Shown here piece after piece: positions 50,012 to 57,512 of a stretch of 64,000 nt of DNA. The stretch comes from Paracoccaceae bacterium (lineage in GTDB: Bacteria; Pseudomonadota; Alphaproteobacteria; Rhodobacterales; Rhodobacteraceae). The position numbers and the translations under genes are program-made. The stretch covers positions 62,001 through 126,000 of the forward strand of contig QWDA01000008.1 in assembly GCA_003605175.1 (NCBI GenBank), read 5' to 3'. Each line of letters begins with the position of its first letter. Positions within the stretch are counted from its first letter, which is position 1. The notes below the pieces were generated by a model. It was not told the origin of the DNA. It saw only the letters and a program-made list of their open reading frames with translations, and ran no database searches.

Positions 50012-50767
50012 ATGTCCGACTTCGCGAACTATCCGAGCCTCAAGGGCAAGTCCGTTATCGTCACCGGCGGAGGGTCCGGAATCGGCGCGGAGATCGTCAG
50101 GGCCTTCGCTGCTCAGGGATCGAAGGTCGGCTTCGTCGATTTCGACAAGCAGGCCTCGAAAGCGCTCGTCGCGGAAACCGTAGGAGCCGTGACCTTCGCG
50201 CCCTGCGACTTGCGGGACATCGACGCGCTGCGCGCTGCTTTTGCGACGCTCGCCGAAGCGAACGGCCCCGCCACCGTGCTCGTCAACAACGCTGCCCGCG
50301 ACGACCGGCATGACTGGCGCGAGGTGACACCGGAATACTGGGACGAGCGGATGGCCACCAACCTCCGGCACATGTTCTTTGCGATCCAGGCGGCTGCTCC
50401 GGGAATGATCGAAGCCGGCGGCGGATCGATCATCAACATGGGCTCGAATTCCTGGTGGGAGGCCGTGGGCAACATGCCGGCCTACACCACAGCGAAAGCC
50501 GCGGTGCACGGGCTGACCCGTACAATGGCACGCGACCTCGGCCAACACCGCATCCGGGTGAACGCGGTGGTCCCGGGCTGGGTGATGACCGAGCGTCAGA
50601 AGGACCTCTGGGTCACCGAGGAGGCGCTCGCCGCGCATCTGAAGAACCAGTGCCTGCCGGATCCGATCGAGCCGGTCTACCTCGCCCGGATGGTGCTGTT
50701 CCTCGCATCGGACGACGCGGCGATGTGCACCGCCGGCAACTTCTTCGTCGAGGGCGGCTCGGTCTAG
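50012..50767 (+). CDS. SDR family oxidoreductase, aldose 1-dehydrogenase-like
   Basis: 251 residues from ATG 50012. SLKGKSVIVTGGGSGIGAEIVRAFAAQG, NNAARDDRHDWREVTPEYWDERMATNLRHMFFAIQA, Ser in MGSNSWWEAVG, YTTAK, VVPGWVMTERQ and FFVEGGSV. The ARDDRH and PGWVMTERQ elements occur in SDRs that oxidise D-galactose, L-arabinose or L-fucose at C1. End of the plus-strand operon; its stop overlaps the convergent gene by 4 bp. Confidence 0.84.
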   Translation: MSDFANYPSLKGKSVIVTGGGSGIGAEIVRAFAAQGSKVGFVDFDKQASKALVAETVGAVTFAPCDLRDIDALRAAFATLAEANGPATVLVNNAARDDRHDWREVTPEYWDERMATNLRHMFFAIQAAAPGMIEAGGGSIINMGSNSWWEAVGNMPAYTTAKAAVHGLTRTMARDLGQHRIRVNAVVPGWVMTERQKDLWVTEEALAAHLKNQCLPDPIEPVYLARMVLFLASDDAAMCTAGNFFVEGGSV

Positions 50768-51708
50768 TTCACCGGCGTGGCGAGCGGGCGGCCTTCCAGG
50801 AAGTTTCGGACGTTCTCGAGCTGCAGTTCGGCCATGGCGCGACGCGTCTCCACCGTGCCCGAGCCCTGGTGCGGCTGGAGAACCACGTTCTCCAGCTCGA
50901 GAAAGCGCGGGTCGATATTGGGCTCGTTCAGGAACACGTCGAGCGCCGCCCCGGCGATGGCGCCGCTTTCCAGCGCATCGAGCAGCGCGCCCTCGTCGAT
51001 GGTCGTCCCGCGCGAAATGTTGACGATGACGCCACGGTCGCCCAGCGCGGCGATCACTTCGCGAGAGACGTAGTTCCTCGTCTGATCGCCGCCCACGAGC
51101 GCGACGACGAGGACATCCACGGCGCGTGCCAGACCGACCGGGTCGGCATGAAAGGTCCAGCCCGGCGTCTCCTTTTCCGACCGCGCGTGATAATGCAGCT
51201 CACATTTGAAGGCCGCGAAACGGTCCGCGATCTCGCGCCCGATCCGTCCGAGCCCCATGATGCCGACCTTCGAGCCGGACAGCTTGCGATTGAGCGGCAT
51301 CTCCCCCTTTGTCGGCCATTGGCCGGAAGCCACCCAGTCGGCCCCGACGACCATGCGGCGGAAGAAGGTGAGCGCGAGTCCCACGGCGAGATCGGCCACA
51401 TCGTCGTTCAGCACGTCGGGCGTGTTCGTCACCTTCACCCCGCGCTCGGACGCCGCGCTGACATCGATCGCGTCGTACCCCACACCGAAATTCGCGATCA
51501 CGCCGAGATTCGGCAAAAGGTCCATCACCGCGCCACCGAACCGGTTGTGCCCCTTGAAGGCGACCGCACGAATTCCCCCGCGCGCCGCTTCGGAAAGCCC
51601 TCCAACCGCATCGAGAGTCGCCACCCTGACGCTCGGACAGGCGTTCTTCAGGCGCTCTTCCTCCTCGCCCGTGAAGGGACCACTGATCAGGAGCGGTGTG
51701 TCGGTCAT
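50764..51708 (-). CDS. D-isomer 2-hydroxyacid dehydrogenase
   Basis: 314 residues from ATG 51708 (GAGGACGAGA upstream). VIANFGVGYDAIDVSAASERGVKVTNTPDVLNDDVADLAVGLAL, NAD motif VGIMGLGRIGREIADRF, catalytic Arg in NISRGTTIDEGALL, Glu in LNEPNIDP and His in LQPHQGSGT. Similar to glyoxylate/hydroxypyruvate reductases. May reduce a two- or three-carbon 2-oxo acid formed in the pathway. Last gene of the minus-strand tetronate operon. Confidence 0.88.
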   Translation of the reverse strand: MTDTPLLISGPFTGEEEERLKNACPSVRVATLDAVGGLSEAARGGIRAVAFKGHNRFGGAVMDLLPNLGVIANFGVGYDAIDVSAASERGVKVTNTPDVLNDDVADLAVGLALTFFRRMVVGADWVASGQWPTKGEMPLNRKLSGSKVGIMGLGRIGREIADRFAAFKCELHYHARSEKETPGWTFHADPVGLARAVDVLVVALVGGDQTRNYVSREVIAALGDRGVIVNISRGTTIDEGALLDALESGAIAGAALDVFLNEPNIDPRFLELENVVLQPHQGSGTVETRRAMAELQLENVRNFLEGRPLATPVN

Positions 51709-51718
51709 TCTCTCGTCC

Positions 51719-52477
51719 TCAACGATAAATCTCGAGCCAACCGAGACTGTCGTCGGTCGGACCCTTGGGTTTGTACTCCGCACCCAGCGGCAAATCCCAG
51801 CCAAGAGCGCGGATGGTGCGAAAAACATGCCCGTAGGCGACCTCCCCTTCGTCGGGAGGGCCGCGGTCGGGCACGCTGGCGAACTGGATGTGGCCGATGA
51901 AAGGCAGGCAGGCTTCGAACCGCCGCGTCAGATCGCCCTCCATGATCTGGACATGGTAGCAATCGAACATGAGCTTCACGTTCGACAACCCGAGCTCTTC
52001 GATGAGACTCGCAGCCTGCCGCGTGGTGCTCAGGAAGTATCCCGGCACGTCGTAGGTGTTGAGCGGCTCGATCAGCACGATGCGCTCGGGGCCCGCGCGC
52101 TCGGACGCATAGGCGAGGTTCGCCAGAAACGCCTGCCGCGCCTCCTCCCCTTCCGCCTTTCCCGCCATCACGTGAACGGCCCCTGCCCCCACCTGCGCCG
52201 CATATGAGAACGCCTCGTCGATCGCCGCGCGCGCCTCGGCCTCGCGCCCAGGCAGCGCCGAAAGGCCCATCTCGCCCGCGCCGACATCGCCGCGGCGCGT
52301 GTTCAGCCCGAGAAGCGGCAGCCCGGTCTCCGCGAGCGCGGCGGCAAGCTCGGAGGGCGGCGTGTCATAGGGCCAGTGCACCTCCACCGCGTCGAACCCT
52401 GCCGCCTTCGCCACGCGAACCGCGTCGGGCAACAGCCTGTCGTTCCAAAGAAAACCCAGGTTGGCGGAAAACCTCAT
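51719..52477 (-). CDS. otnI: 2-oxo-tetronate isomerase (hydroxypyruvate isomerase family)
   Basis: 252 residues. TIM-barrel: FSANLGFLWNDRLLPDAVRVAKAAGFDAVEVHWPYDTP, metal ligands in LIEPLNTYDVPGYFL, LMFDCYHVQIMEGDL, GHIQFASVPDRGPPDEGE and GAEYKP. Hyi-like proteins beside DUF1537 kinases and class II aldolases are OtnI, which interconverts 2-oxo- and 3-oxo-tetronate. Stop/start overlap of 4 bp with otnC. Confidence 0.85.
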   Translation of the reverse strand: MRFSANLGFLWNDRLLPDAVRVAKAAGFDAVEVHWPYDTPPSELAAALAETGLPLLGLNTRRGDVGAGEMGLSALPGREAEARAAIDEAFSYAAQVGAGAVHVMAGKAEGEEARQAFLANLAYASERAGPERIVLIEPLNTYDVPGYFLSTTRQAASLIEELGLSNVKLMFDCYHVQIMEGDLTRRFEACLPFIGHIQFASVPDRGPPDEGEVAYGHVFRTIRALGWDLPLGAEYKPKGPTDDSLGWLEIYR

Positions 52478-53124
52478 GCGTCCCAGTCCACGTCGAATTT
52501 CGTCACCACGGCACCGATCTGCTCCGGGGTCATCATGCGGGCGTCATAGCCCCGCATGATGATCGCGAGCCGCGCGGTCTCTTCCAGTTCCTCGATGGCG
52601 TTGCAGGCGGCTTCGACGTCCACCCCCGCTACAACCGGCCCGTGATTGGCGAGCATCACCGCTGTCCGCTTCCCCGCCAGCCCGCGCACCGCTTCGCCCA
52701 TCGCCGGGTCGCCTGGGACGAAGAAGGGGAGCAGCTTCACCTTCCCGAGCTTCATGATCGCGTAAGGCGTGAGCGGCGGCAGGAAGTTGTCCTCGTCCAC
52801 CTCCGGCATCAGCGACCAGGCGACCGAATGGCAGGAGTGGAGATGCACCACCGCCCCGGTTTTCGCGCGCGTGTCGTAGAAGGCGGCGTGAAGCGGCATC
52901 TCCTTCGTCGGCTCGTCGCCCTCGATCAACACACCGCGCGCATCGAACCGGCTGAGGCGGCCCGGATCAAGCCTCCCGAAGCTGGTGCCCGTCGGCGAGA
53001 CGAGAAGCCCGCCATCGGGCGTGCGTGCCGAAATGTTGCCTGTGGAGCCGCCGGTGAGGCCGCGGTCGAACATGGACTTCGCCAGAAGGCAGATCTGTTC
53101 GCGGAGACGGGTTTCCTCGCTCAT
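52474..53124 (-). CDS. otnC: 3-oxo-tetronate 4-phosphate decarboxylase (class II aldolase family)
   Basis: 216 residues. GLTGGSTGNISARTPDGGLLVSPTGTSFGRLDP, zinc-binding HLHSCHSVAWS, ANHGPVVAG with the third His. Decarboxylates 3-oxo-tetronate 4-phosphate to dihydroxyacetone phosphate and CO2. ATG at 53124 overlaps the otnK stop by 4 bp; the longer open frame upstream is not coding. Confidence 0.88.
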   Translation of the reverse strand: MSEETRLREQICLLAKSMFDRGLTGGSTGNISARTPDGGLLVSPTGTSFGRLDPGRLSRFDARGVLIEGDEPTKEMPLHAAFYDTRAKTGAVVHLHSCHSVAWSLMPEVDEDNFLPPLTPYAIMKLGKVKLLPFFVPGDPAMGEAVRGLAGKRTAVMLANHGPVVAGVDVEAACNAIEELEETARLAIIMRGYDARMMTPEQIGAVVTKFDVDWDA

Positions 53125-54389
53125 GCCGCCCCCAGCGTTGCAAGCGCGTCGGCAAGGAATGTCTCCCGCCCGAAATTTCCCGACTTCAGCGCGAGCGCGA
53201 TCGGATGTCCGCCGCTTTCGCAGAAGGTCCACGGGACGCCGGGTGCGATCTCCTGTCCGATATCGAGCCGGGTCACACCGAGCGCCTGGGTAACGGCACC
53301 AGAAGTCTCCCCTCCCGCCACCACGAATCGGCGGGTCCCCCGGTCGCGCGCGGCGACGGCGAGTTCTGCCAGGGCCGCCTCGACGACGGCGCCCGCCATG
53401 CCAACCCCGAGCTTGTCCTGCGCAGCCTTCACCGCCTCTGGTTCGGCGGTCGCATAGATCAGAGGCGCAGCATCGAGCGCTTGCTGGGAAAGCCAATCCA
53501 AAGCCTCCCCGGCCCCGTTCTCCCCCAGCGCGACCGGGTCGAGGCGATAGCTCGGCGCTGTCGCCGCATAGGCCGCGACCTGCGCCCGGGTCATCGCGGA
53601 GCAACTGCCCGAAAGGACAATCGCTGGCGCACCGATATCATCCCGCTCTGCCACCTCGGCGCGCGCACCCAGCTTGCCCGACGCCCGGAGGAGCTCCGGC
53701 AACGGCATGGCGACTGCGCTGCCGCCGGTGATCACCCTCATGTCCCGGCAGGCTACCGCGATCACCCGGAGATCCTCATCGGCCACCGCATCGGCGATCA
53801 CATGCGCCACGCCCTTCCCGGCCAGATCGTCGAGCGCGGCCCGGACCGCCCTTGCCCCACGCGCGACCGTGAAGCGATCCACCAACCCGACTTCGCCTTG
53901 CACCTGCGGCGCGAGAAGACGGAGGAGTGAGCTGTCCCGCATCGGCGTCAGAGGATGGTCCTTCATCGGGCTTTCGTCGAGCGGCTGCCGGTCGACGAAG
54001 AGATGCCCCATGAAGATCGTGCGGCCGTTCTCCGGGAAGGCGGGGCAATAGATCGTCTGCCTGGCCCCGACCGCCTCCATGATCGCCTCCGCGACCGGCC
54101 CGATATTGCCCACGGGCCGGCTGTCGAAGGTGGAACAGTACTTCCAGAAGAACTGCTCCGCCCCGGCCTCCCGCAACCAGTCGAGCGCCTGTCGAGCTTC
54201 ATCCACCGCTTCGGCAACCGGCGCGGTGCGGATCTTCAGCGCGATCACCTCGAAAGGCGCCGTGTCCTTGGGCGGACCATCCGGCACACCGATCCTGAGG
54301 CGCACCGGGAAACCGCTGCGCGCCAGCAAGCCCGCAAGATCCGTCGCTCCGGTGAAATCATCCGCGATGCAGCCGAGGACGGTCGTCAC
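53121..54389 (-). CDS. otnK: 3-oxo-tetronate kinase (DUF1537)
   Basis: 422 residues, GTG start at 54389. GCIADDFTGATDLAGLLARSG, KIRTAPVAEAVDEARQAL, FWKYCSTFDSRPVGNIGPVAEAI, CPAFPENGRTIFMGHLFV, and ATP site VVAGGETSGAVTQALGV with ALKSGNFGRETFL. All standard for OtnK, which phosphorylates 3-oxo-tetronate. Clearly different from the second DUF1537 protein at 31324, which shows (GDDFTGS, GGDTSG). Overlaps ltnD and otnC by 4 bp each. Confidence 0.92.
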   Translation of the reverse strand: MTTVLGCIADDFTGATDLAGLLARSGFPVRLRIGVPDGPPKDTAPFEVIALKIRTAPVAEAVDEARQALDWLREAGAEQFFWKYCSTFDSRPVGNIGPVAEAIMEAVGARQTIYCPAFPENGRTIFMGHLFVDRQPLDESPMKDHPLTPMRDSSLLRLLAPQVQGEVGLVDRFTVARGARAVRAALDDLAGKGVAHVIADAVADEDLRVIAVACRDMRVITGGSAVAMPLPELLRASGKLGARAEVAERDDIGAPAIVLSGSCSAMTRAQVAAYAATAPSYRLDPVALGENGAGEALDWLSQQALDAAPLIYATAEPEAVKAAQDKLGVGMAGAVVEAALAELAVAARDRGTRRFVVAGGETSGAVTQALGVTRLDIGQEIAPGVPWTFCESGGHPIALALKSGNFGRETFLADALATLGAA

Positions 54390-55291
54390 CCCTGCCCCTC
54401 CCCCGGCAGCGTCAGCCCGGCGTTCCGGGCATAAAGCTTGGCCACCGCCGCGTCGTCCTCCTGTCCGAGGCCCATGCCGGAGGCTGCGAGGAACTGCTGG
54501 AGCGCCGCGTTCACCATCGGCGCGCTGAACTTCGCGCTGCGCGCGATGTCGGAGACGATGCCGAGATCCTTCGGCCAGATGTCGGCCACGCTGAGCGGAG
54601 CGTAGTCGCCCGCCACGATGTGGGGGCCGCGGTCCTCGATCACCCAGCTTGTGCCGGCACTGACCGGAATGATCTCCATGAATTTCTCCGGACTGATCCC
54701 TTGCGTCATGCCGAAGGTCATCGCCTCCGCAAGCGTCGCGATATGAACCCCCACGAGGAGCTGGTTGACCGCCTTCATCGCGGAGCCCGGCCCGGCCGCA
54801 TCGCCCAGTTCGAACACATTCCGCGCCATCGCGTCGAAGACCGGCCGGATCGCGGCGAACGCCTCCGGCGCGCCCGAGGCCATGATCGAAAGCTCCCCGG
54901 AGGCCGCACGAACCGTGCCGCCTGAAATCGGCGCATCGAGATAATGCACGCCGGCTTCGTTGCAACGCGCCTCCATGTCCCGCGCGAAATCCGGGGCGAC
55001 GGTAGCGCAGCTTGCGACGACCGCGCCCCTGTGCAGCCCGCCGACGATACCGCCTTCGCCGAACAGCACCGCCTCGGTCTGGGCCGCGTTGACGACCACG
55101 GTCACGACGGCGTCGAGATCGCCCGCAACCTCTGCCAATGCGCCCGGCGATCCGCCATCGCTGCGGAAATCCTCCATCCGCTTCGCGTCGATATCGACAC
55201 CCCAGATCGCATGGCCGGCCTTCAGGATCGATCGCGCAATCCCGAGCCCCATCGAACCGAGCCCGATCACCGCGACCTTTTTCTTCGCCAT
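54386..55291 (-). CDS. ltnD: L-threonate dehydrogenase
   Basis: 301 residues from ATG 55291 (GGGAGG eight bases upstream). KKVAVIGLGSMGLGIARSILKAGH, YLDAPISGGTVRAASGELSIMASG, catalytic Lys in GPGSAMKAVNQLLVGVHI, and C-terminal SVADIWPKDLGIVSDIAR. These match LtnD, which oxidises L-threonate to 2-oxo-tetronate. With otnK, otnC and otnI it forms the complete L-threonate route to DHAP. Confidence 0.9.
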   Translation of the reverse strand: MAKKKVAVIGLGSMGLGIARSILKAGHAIWGVDIDAKRMEDFRSDGGSPGALAEVAGDLDAVVTVVVNAAQTEAVLFGEGGIVGGLHRGAVVASCATVAPDFARDMEARCNEAGVHYLDAPISGGTVRAASGELSIMASGAPEAFAAIRPVFDAMARNVFELGDAAGPGSAMKAVNQLLVGVHIATLAEAMTFGMTQGISPEKFMEIIPVSAGTSWVIEDRGPHIVAGDYAPLSVADIWPKDLGIVSDIARSAKFSAPMVNAALQQFLAASGMGLGQEDDAAVAKLYARNAGLTLPGEGQG

Positions 55292-55305
55292 GTTCGCAGC
55301 CTCCC

Positions 55306-56049
55306 TCAATAGGTCGTCCGTCCACCGCTCAGGTCGAACGTCGCTGCTGTCGTGAACGAGTTCTCTTCGGACAGGAGCCAGGCAACCATTGCCGCGATTT
55401 CCTCAACCTGAACAAACCGTTCTCGAGGAATCCTCACCCGCATGTACTCGATGAACTCCGGTGTCAGCCCCTGCAGGATCGGCGTGTCGGCGGTGGTCGG
55501 CGTGATCGCGTTCACGGCGATGCCGGTGGTCGCGAGTTCCTTGCCGAGCGATTTGGTCAGCCCAAGAATCCCCGCCTTCGCAGCACTGTAGGCGGCGAGG
55601 TTCGGATTGCCTTCCTTGCCCGCCACCGATGAGACGTTGACGATCCGGCCGTAGTTCCGCTCCTTCATCACCGGCACCACGAGACGGCAGCAGTTGAAAG
55701 TGCCGGTGAGATTGACGCGGACCACCGCTTCCCATTCGTCGGGCCCGTACTCGGTCACCGGCTTCACCGGCCCGGTGATGCCGGCCGCGTTTACCAGACC
55801 GTCGATCCGGCCATGCGCCACAACTGCCGCATCGACGGCTGCGCGCACCGTGGCCTCGTCCACCACATCGACAGCCGACCAGTTCGCGCGGCCCAGCGTC
55901 GCGGCGCTCTCTTCCGCAACATCACTCTTGATGTCCCAGAGCACAGCCGTGCCGCCCGAAGCCACAACGCGCTCTGCGATGGCGTAGCCGATGCCTTGCG
56001 CGCCGCCGGTGACGATCACCACTCGGGCCCCGAAATCGTAGCTGTTCAA
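55306..56049 (-). CDS. SDR family oxidoreductase
   Basis: 247 residues, TTG start at 56049 with GGAGG about seven bases upstream; no ATG gives a sensible start. VVIVTGGAQGIGYAIAERVVASGGTAVLWDI, NAAGITGP, VSSVAGKEGNPNLAAYSAAKAG and FDLSGGRTTY. Related to 3-oxoacyl-reductase-like sugar dehydrogenases. First gene of the tetronate operon and divergent from apnO, with a TGGTATACCA operator in between. Confidence 0.85.
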   Translation of the reverse strand: MNSYDFGARVVIVTGGAQGIGYAIAERVVASGGTAVLWDIKSDVAEESAATLGRANWSAVDVVDEATVRAAVDAAVVAHGRIDGLVNAAGITGPVKPVTEYGPDEWEAVVRVNLTGTFNCCRLVVPVMKERNYGRIVNVSSVAGKEGNPNLAAYSAAKAGILGLTKSLGKELATTGIAVNAITPTTADTPILQGLTPEFIEYMRVRIPRERFVQVEEIAAMVAWLLSEENSFTTAATFDLSGGRTTY

Positions 56050-56104
56050 AGCGGCCCTCCCCGGTCCTCCGAACCCGTCGGGCAGCTTTCCAGCTGCCGA
56101 CTCA

Positions 56105-56120
56105 AATGGTATACCATTTC
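56105..56120. promoter_or_regulatory. GntR operator palindrome 4
   Basis: Perfect palindrome AAATGGTATACCATTT in the 195-bp divergent region, 56 bp upstream of the SDR start and 125 bp upstream of apnO. Confidence 0.78.
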
Positions 56121-56195
56121 TCGCGAACCGCCACCCGCAACCGCGGGCACAACCAGGACCGGCCGAGCGGAAATCCGCATTGCGGGCAACATATA

Positions 56196-56212
56196 TACTC
56201 ATTATACCAGTT
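56196..56212. promoter_or_regulatory. Second operator type upstream of apnO
   Basis: TACTCATTATACCAGTT, the inverted 16-of-17 match to 29357-29373 at the start of the GntR/RuBisCO-like operon. Lies 33 bp upstream of the apnO start in an AT-rich promoter-like stretch. Confidence 0.6.
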
Positions 56213-56244
56213 AGCTAGCGACACATGGATGCAAGGAGACCGGC

Positions 56245-57072
56245 ATGGAAACCGTGGCACTGTTCGGCGCGGGCGGGAAAATGGGTACCCGGCTTGGGAA
56301 AAACCTCGCCAGGACCGATTTCAGGGTGCGCCATGTCGAGGTTTCGGACGCCGGCATTGCCCGCCTCAAATCCGAGATCGGCGTCGATAGCGTGGATCCC
56401 GACATGGCCATCGCCGGGGCTCAGGTGGTTATCCTCGCCCTGCCCGATACCGTGATCGGCAAGGTCGCCGCGGGACTGGTTCCGAAACTCGATCCCGGAA
56501 CGATCGTGGTGGTCCTAGACGCCGCATCGCCACATGCCGGCCACCTGCCGGAGCGCGCGGACATCACCTATTTCGTGACCCATCCCTGCCACCCGCCGAT
56601 CTTCAACAACGAAACCACGGAAGCCGGCCGCAAGGATCACTTCGGTGGCGTGGCAGCGCACCAGGGCGTGGTGAACGCGCTGATGCAGGGCCCGGAGGAG
56701 CACTACGACATTGGCGACAGGGTGGCCCGTGCGATCTTCGCGCCGGTCTCGCGGACCTATCGCGTCACCGTGGACCAGATCGCGCTTCTTGAACCGGGCC
56801 TGTCAGAAACCGTCTGCGCCTCGCTTCTCACGGTGATGCGCGAGGCGATGGATGAGGTTGTTGCCCGCGGTGTGCCGAAGGAATGCGCGCGGGACTTTCT
56901 CCTCGGCCATATGAACATCCTCGGCGCGGTGATCTTCGAGGAGGTCGACGGGGTGTTCTCGGACGCCTGCAACAAGGCGATCGAATACGGCGTGCCGGCC
57001 CTGATGAAGGACGACTGGAAGCGGGTCTTCGAACCGCAGGAAATACTGGAAAGCGTCAGGCGGATCACCTGA
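56245..57072 (+). CDS. apnO: D-apionate oxidoisomerase-like protein
   Basis: 275 residues. Rossmann start TVALFGAGGKMGTRLGKNL, then DVILALPDTVIGKVA-like VVILALPDTVIGK, YFVTHPCHPPIFNNET, VSRTYRVTVDQIALLEPGLSETVCASLLTVMREAMDEVVARGVP, DFLLGHMNILGAVIFEE and DDWKRVFEP. This 'phosphogluconate dehydrogenase C-terminal-like' group with THPCHPP and LGHMNI contains ApnO, which oxidises D-apionate and migrates a hydroxymethyl group to give 3-oxo-isoapionate, the substrate of OiaK. Preceded by AAGGAGACC. Monocistronic, under two operators. Confidence 0.75.
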   Translation: METVALFGAGGKMGTRLGKNLARTDFRVRHVEVSDAGIARLKSEIGVDSVDPDMAIAGAQVVILALPDTVIGKVAAGLVPKLDPGTIVVVLDAASPHAGHLPERADITYFVTHPCHPPIFNNETTEAGRKDHFGGVAAHQGVVNALMQGPEEHYDIGDRVARAIFAPVSRTYRVTVDQIALLEPGLSETVCASLLTVMREAMDEVVARGVPKECARDFLLGHMNILGAVIFEEVDGVFSDACNKAIEYGVPALMKDDWKRVFEPQEILESVRRIT

Positions 57073-57240
57073 AGTCGGGCGCAATGTTGCGACTGCCCGC
57101 AGGCCCATGGAACCGCTTCAAGGAGAGGGTGGCGAAACTGCCGAGGCAAAACCGAAGCGTTGTCGCAGGCTGTCTGCCGCGTTCATCGGAAAGCTTGGCC
57201 GGGGCGTCGCGGTCGCGCGAGGGCCTCGCCCAGGACGCCC

Positions 57241-57260
57241 GGAGTGATCGGCGTCACTCC
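57241..57260. other. Perfect 7-bp inverted repeat downstream of apnO
   Basis: GGAGTGA (57241-57247) / TCACTCC (57254-57260), six-base loop, no T-run. Could be a processing or termination structure for either apnO or the tRNA. The rest of 57073-57301 shows nothing I recognise. Confidence 0.35.
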
Positions 57261-57277
57261 TCGCGGGTAACGATCTG

Positions 57278-57297
57278 AAAAATCAGAACTACCTGAT
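57278..57297 (-). terminator. Possible terminator of tRNA-Leu
   Basis: On the minus strand ATCAG (57293-57297), six-base loop, CTGAT (57282-57286), then five T residues. Directly follows the tRNA, but the stem is only 5 bp. Confidence 0.4.
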
Positions 57298-57301
57298 AGA
57301 A

Positions 57302-57388
57302 TGGTGCGGTCGAGAAGACTCGAACTTCCACGGGAGTTACCCCACAGCGACCTCAACGCTGCGCGTCTACCAATTCCGCCACGACCGC
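57302..57388 (-). tRNA. tRNA-Leu (anticodon GAG)
   Basis: Minus strand begins GCGGTCGTGGCGGAATTGG, with matching acceptor end CGACCGC plus A and an encoded CCA (57302-57304). D-loop GGTAGACGCGC, anticodon arm GCGTTGAGGTCGC (loop TTGAGGT, anticodon GAG), long class II variable arm, and T-arm GTTCGAGTC. All leucine-tRNA features are present. It borders the acid-sugar gene block on its right side. Confidence 0.95.
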
Positions 57389-57512
57389 ACTGATCCGTAA
57401 CGTGAGCGCCCTGATACACGCGCGGTTTGGCGATGTGAAGAGGGGAGAGCGAGGTTTTTTCGTGCCCTGGAAGGCCCGGGCGCGAACCGGTTCGGCCGCG
57501 CCCGGAAAGGGG

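Noticed and set aside
54390-55325. Possible 734-residue protein by extending the otnK frame upstream
   Set aside because: The upstream part is the ltnD gene read in another frame; homology of OtnK starts exactly at the GTG at 54389.
57241-57297. Attachment-site duplication of the tRNA-Leu 3' end
   Set aside because: I could not find a second copy of the tRNA end anywhere in the window, and no integrase gene is present.
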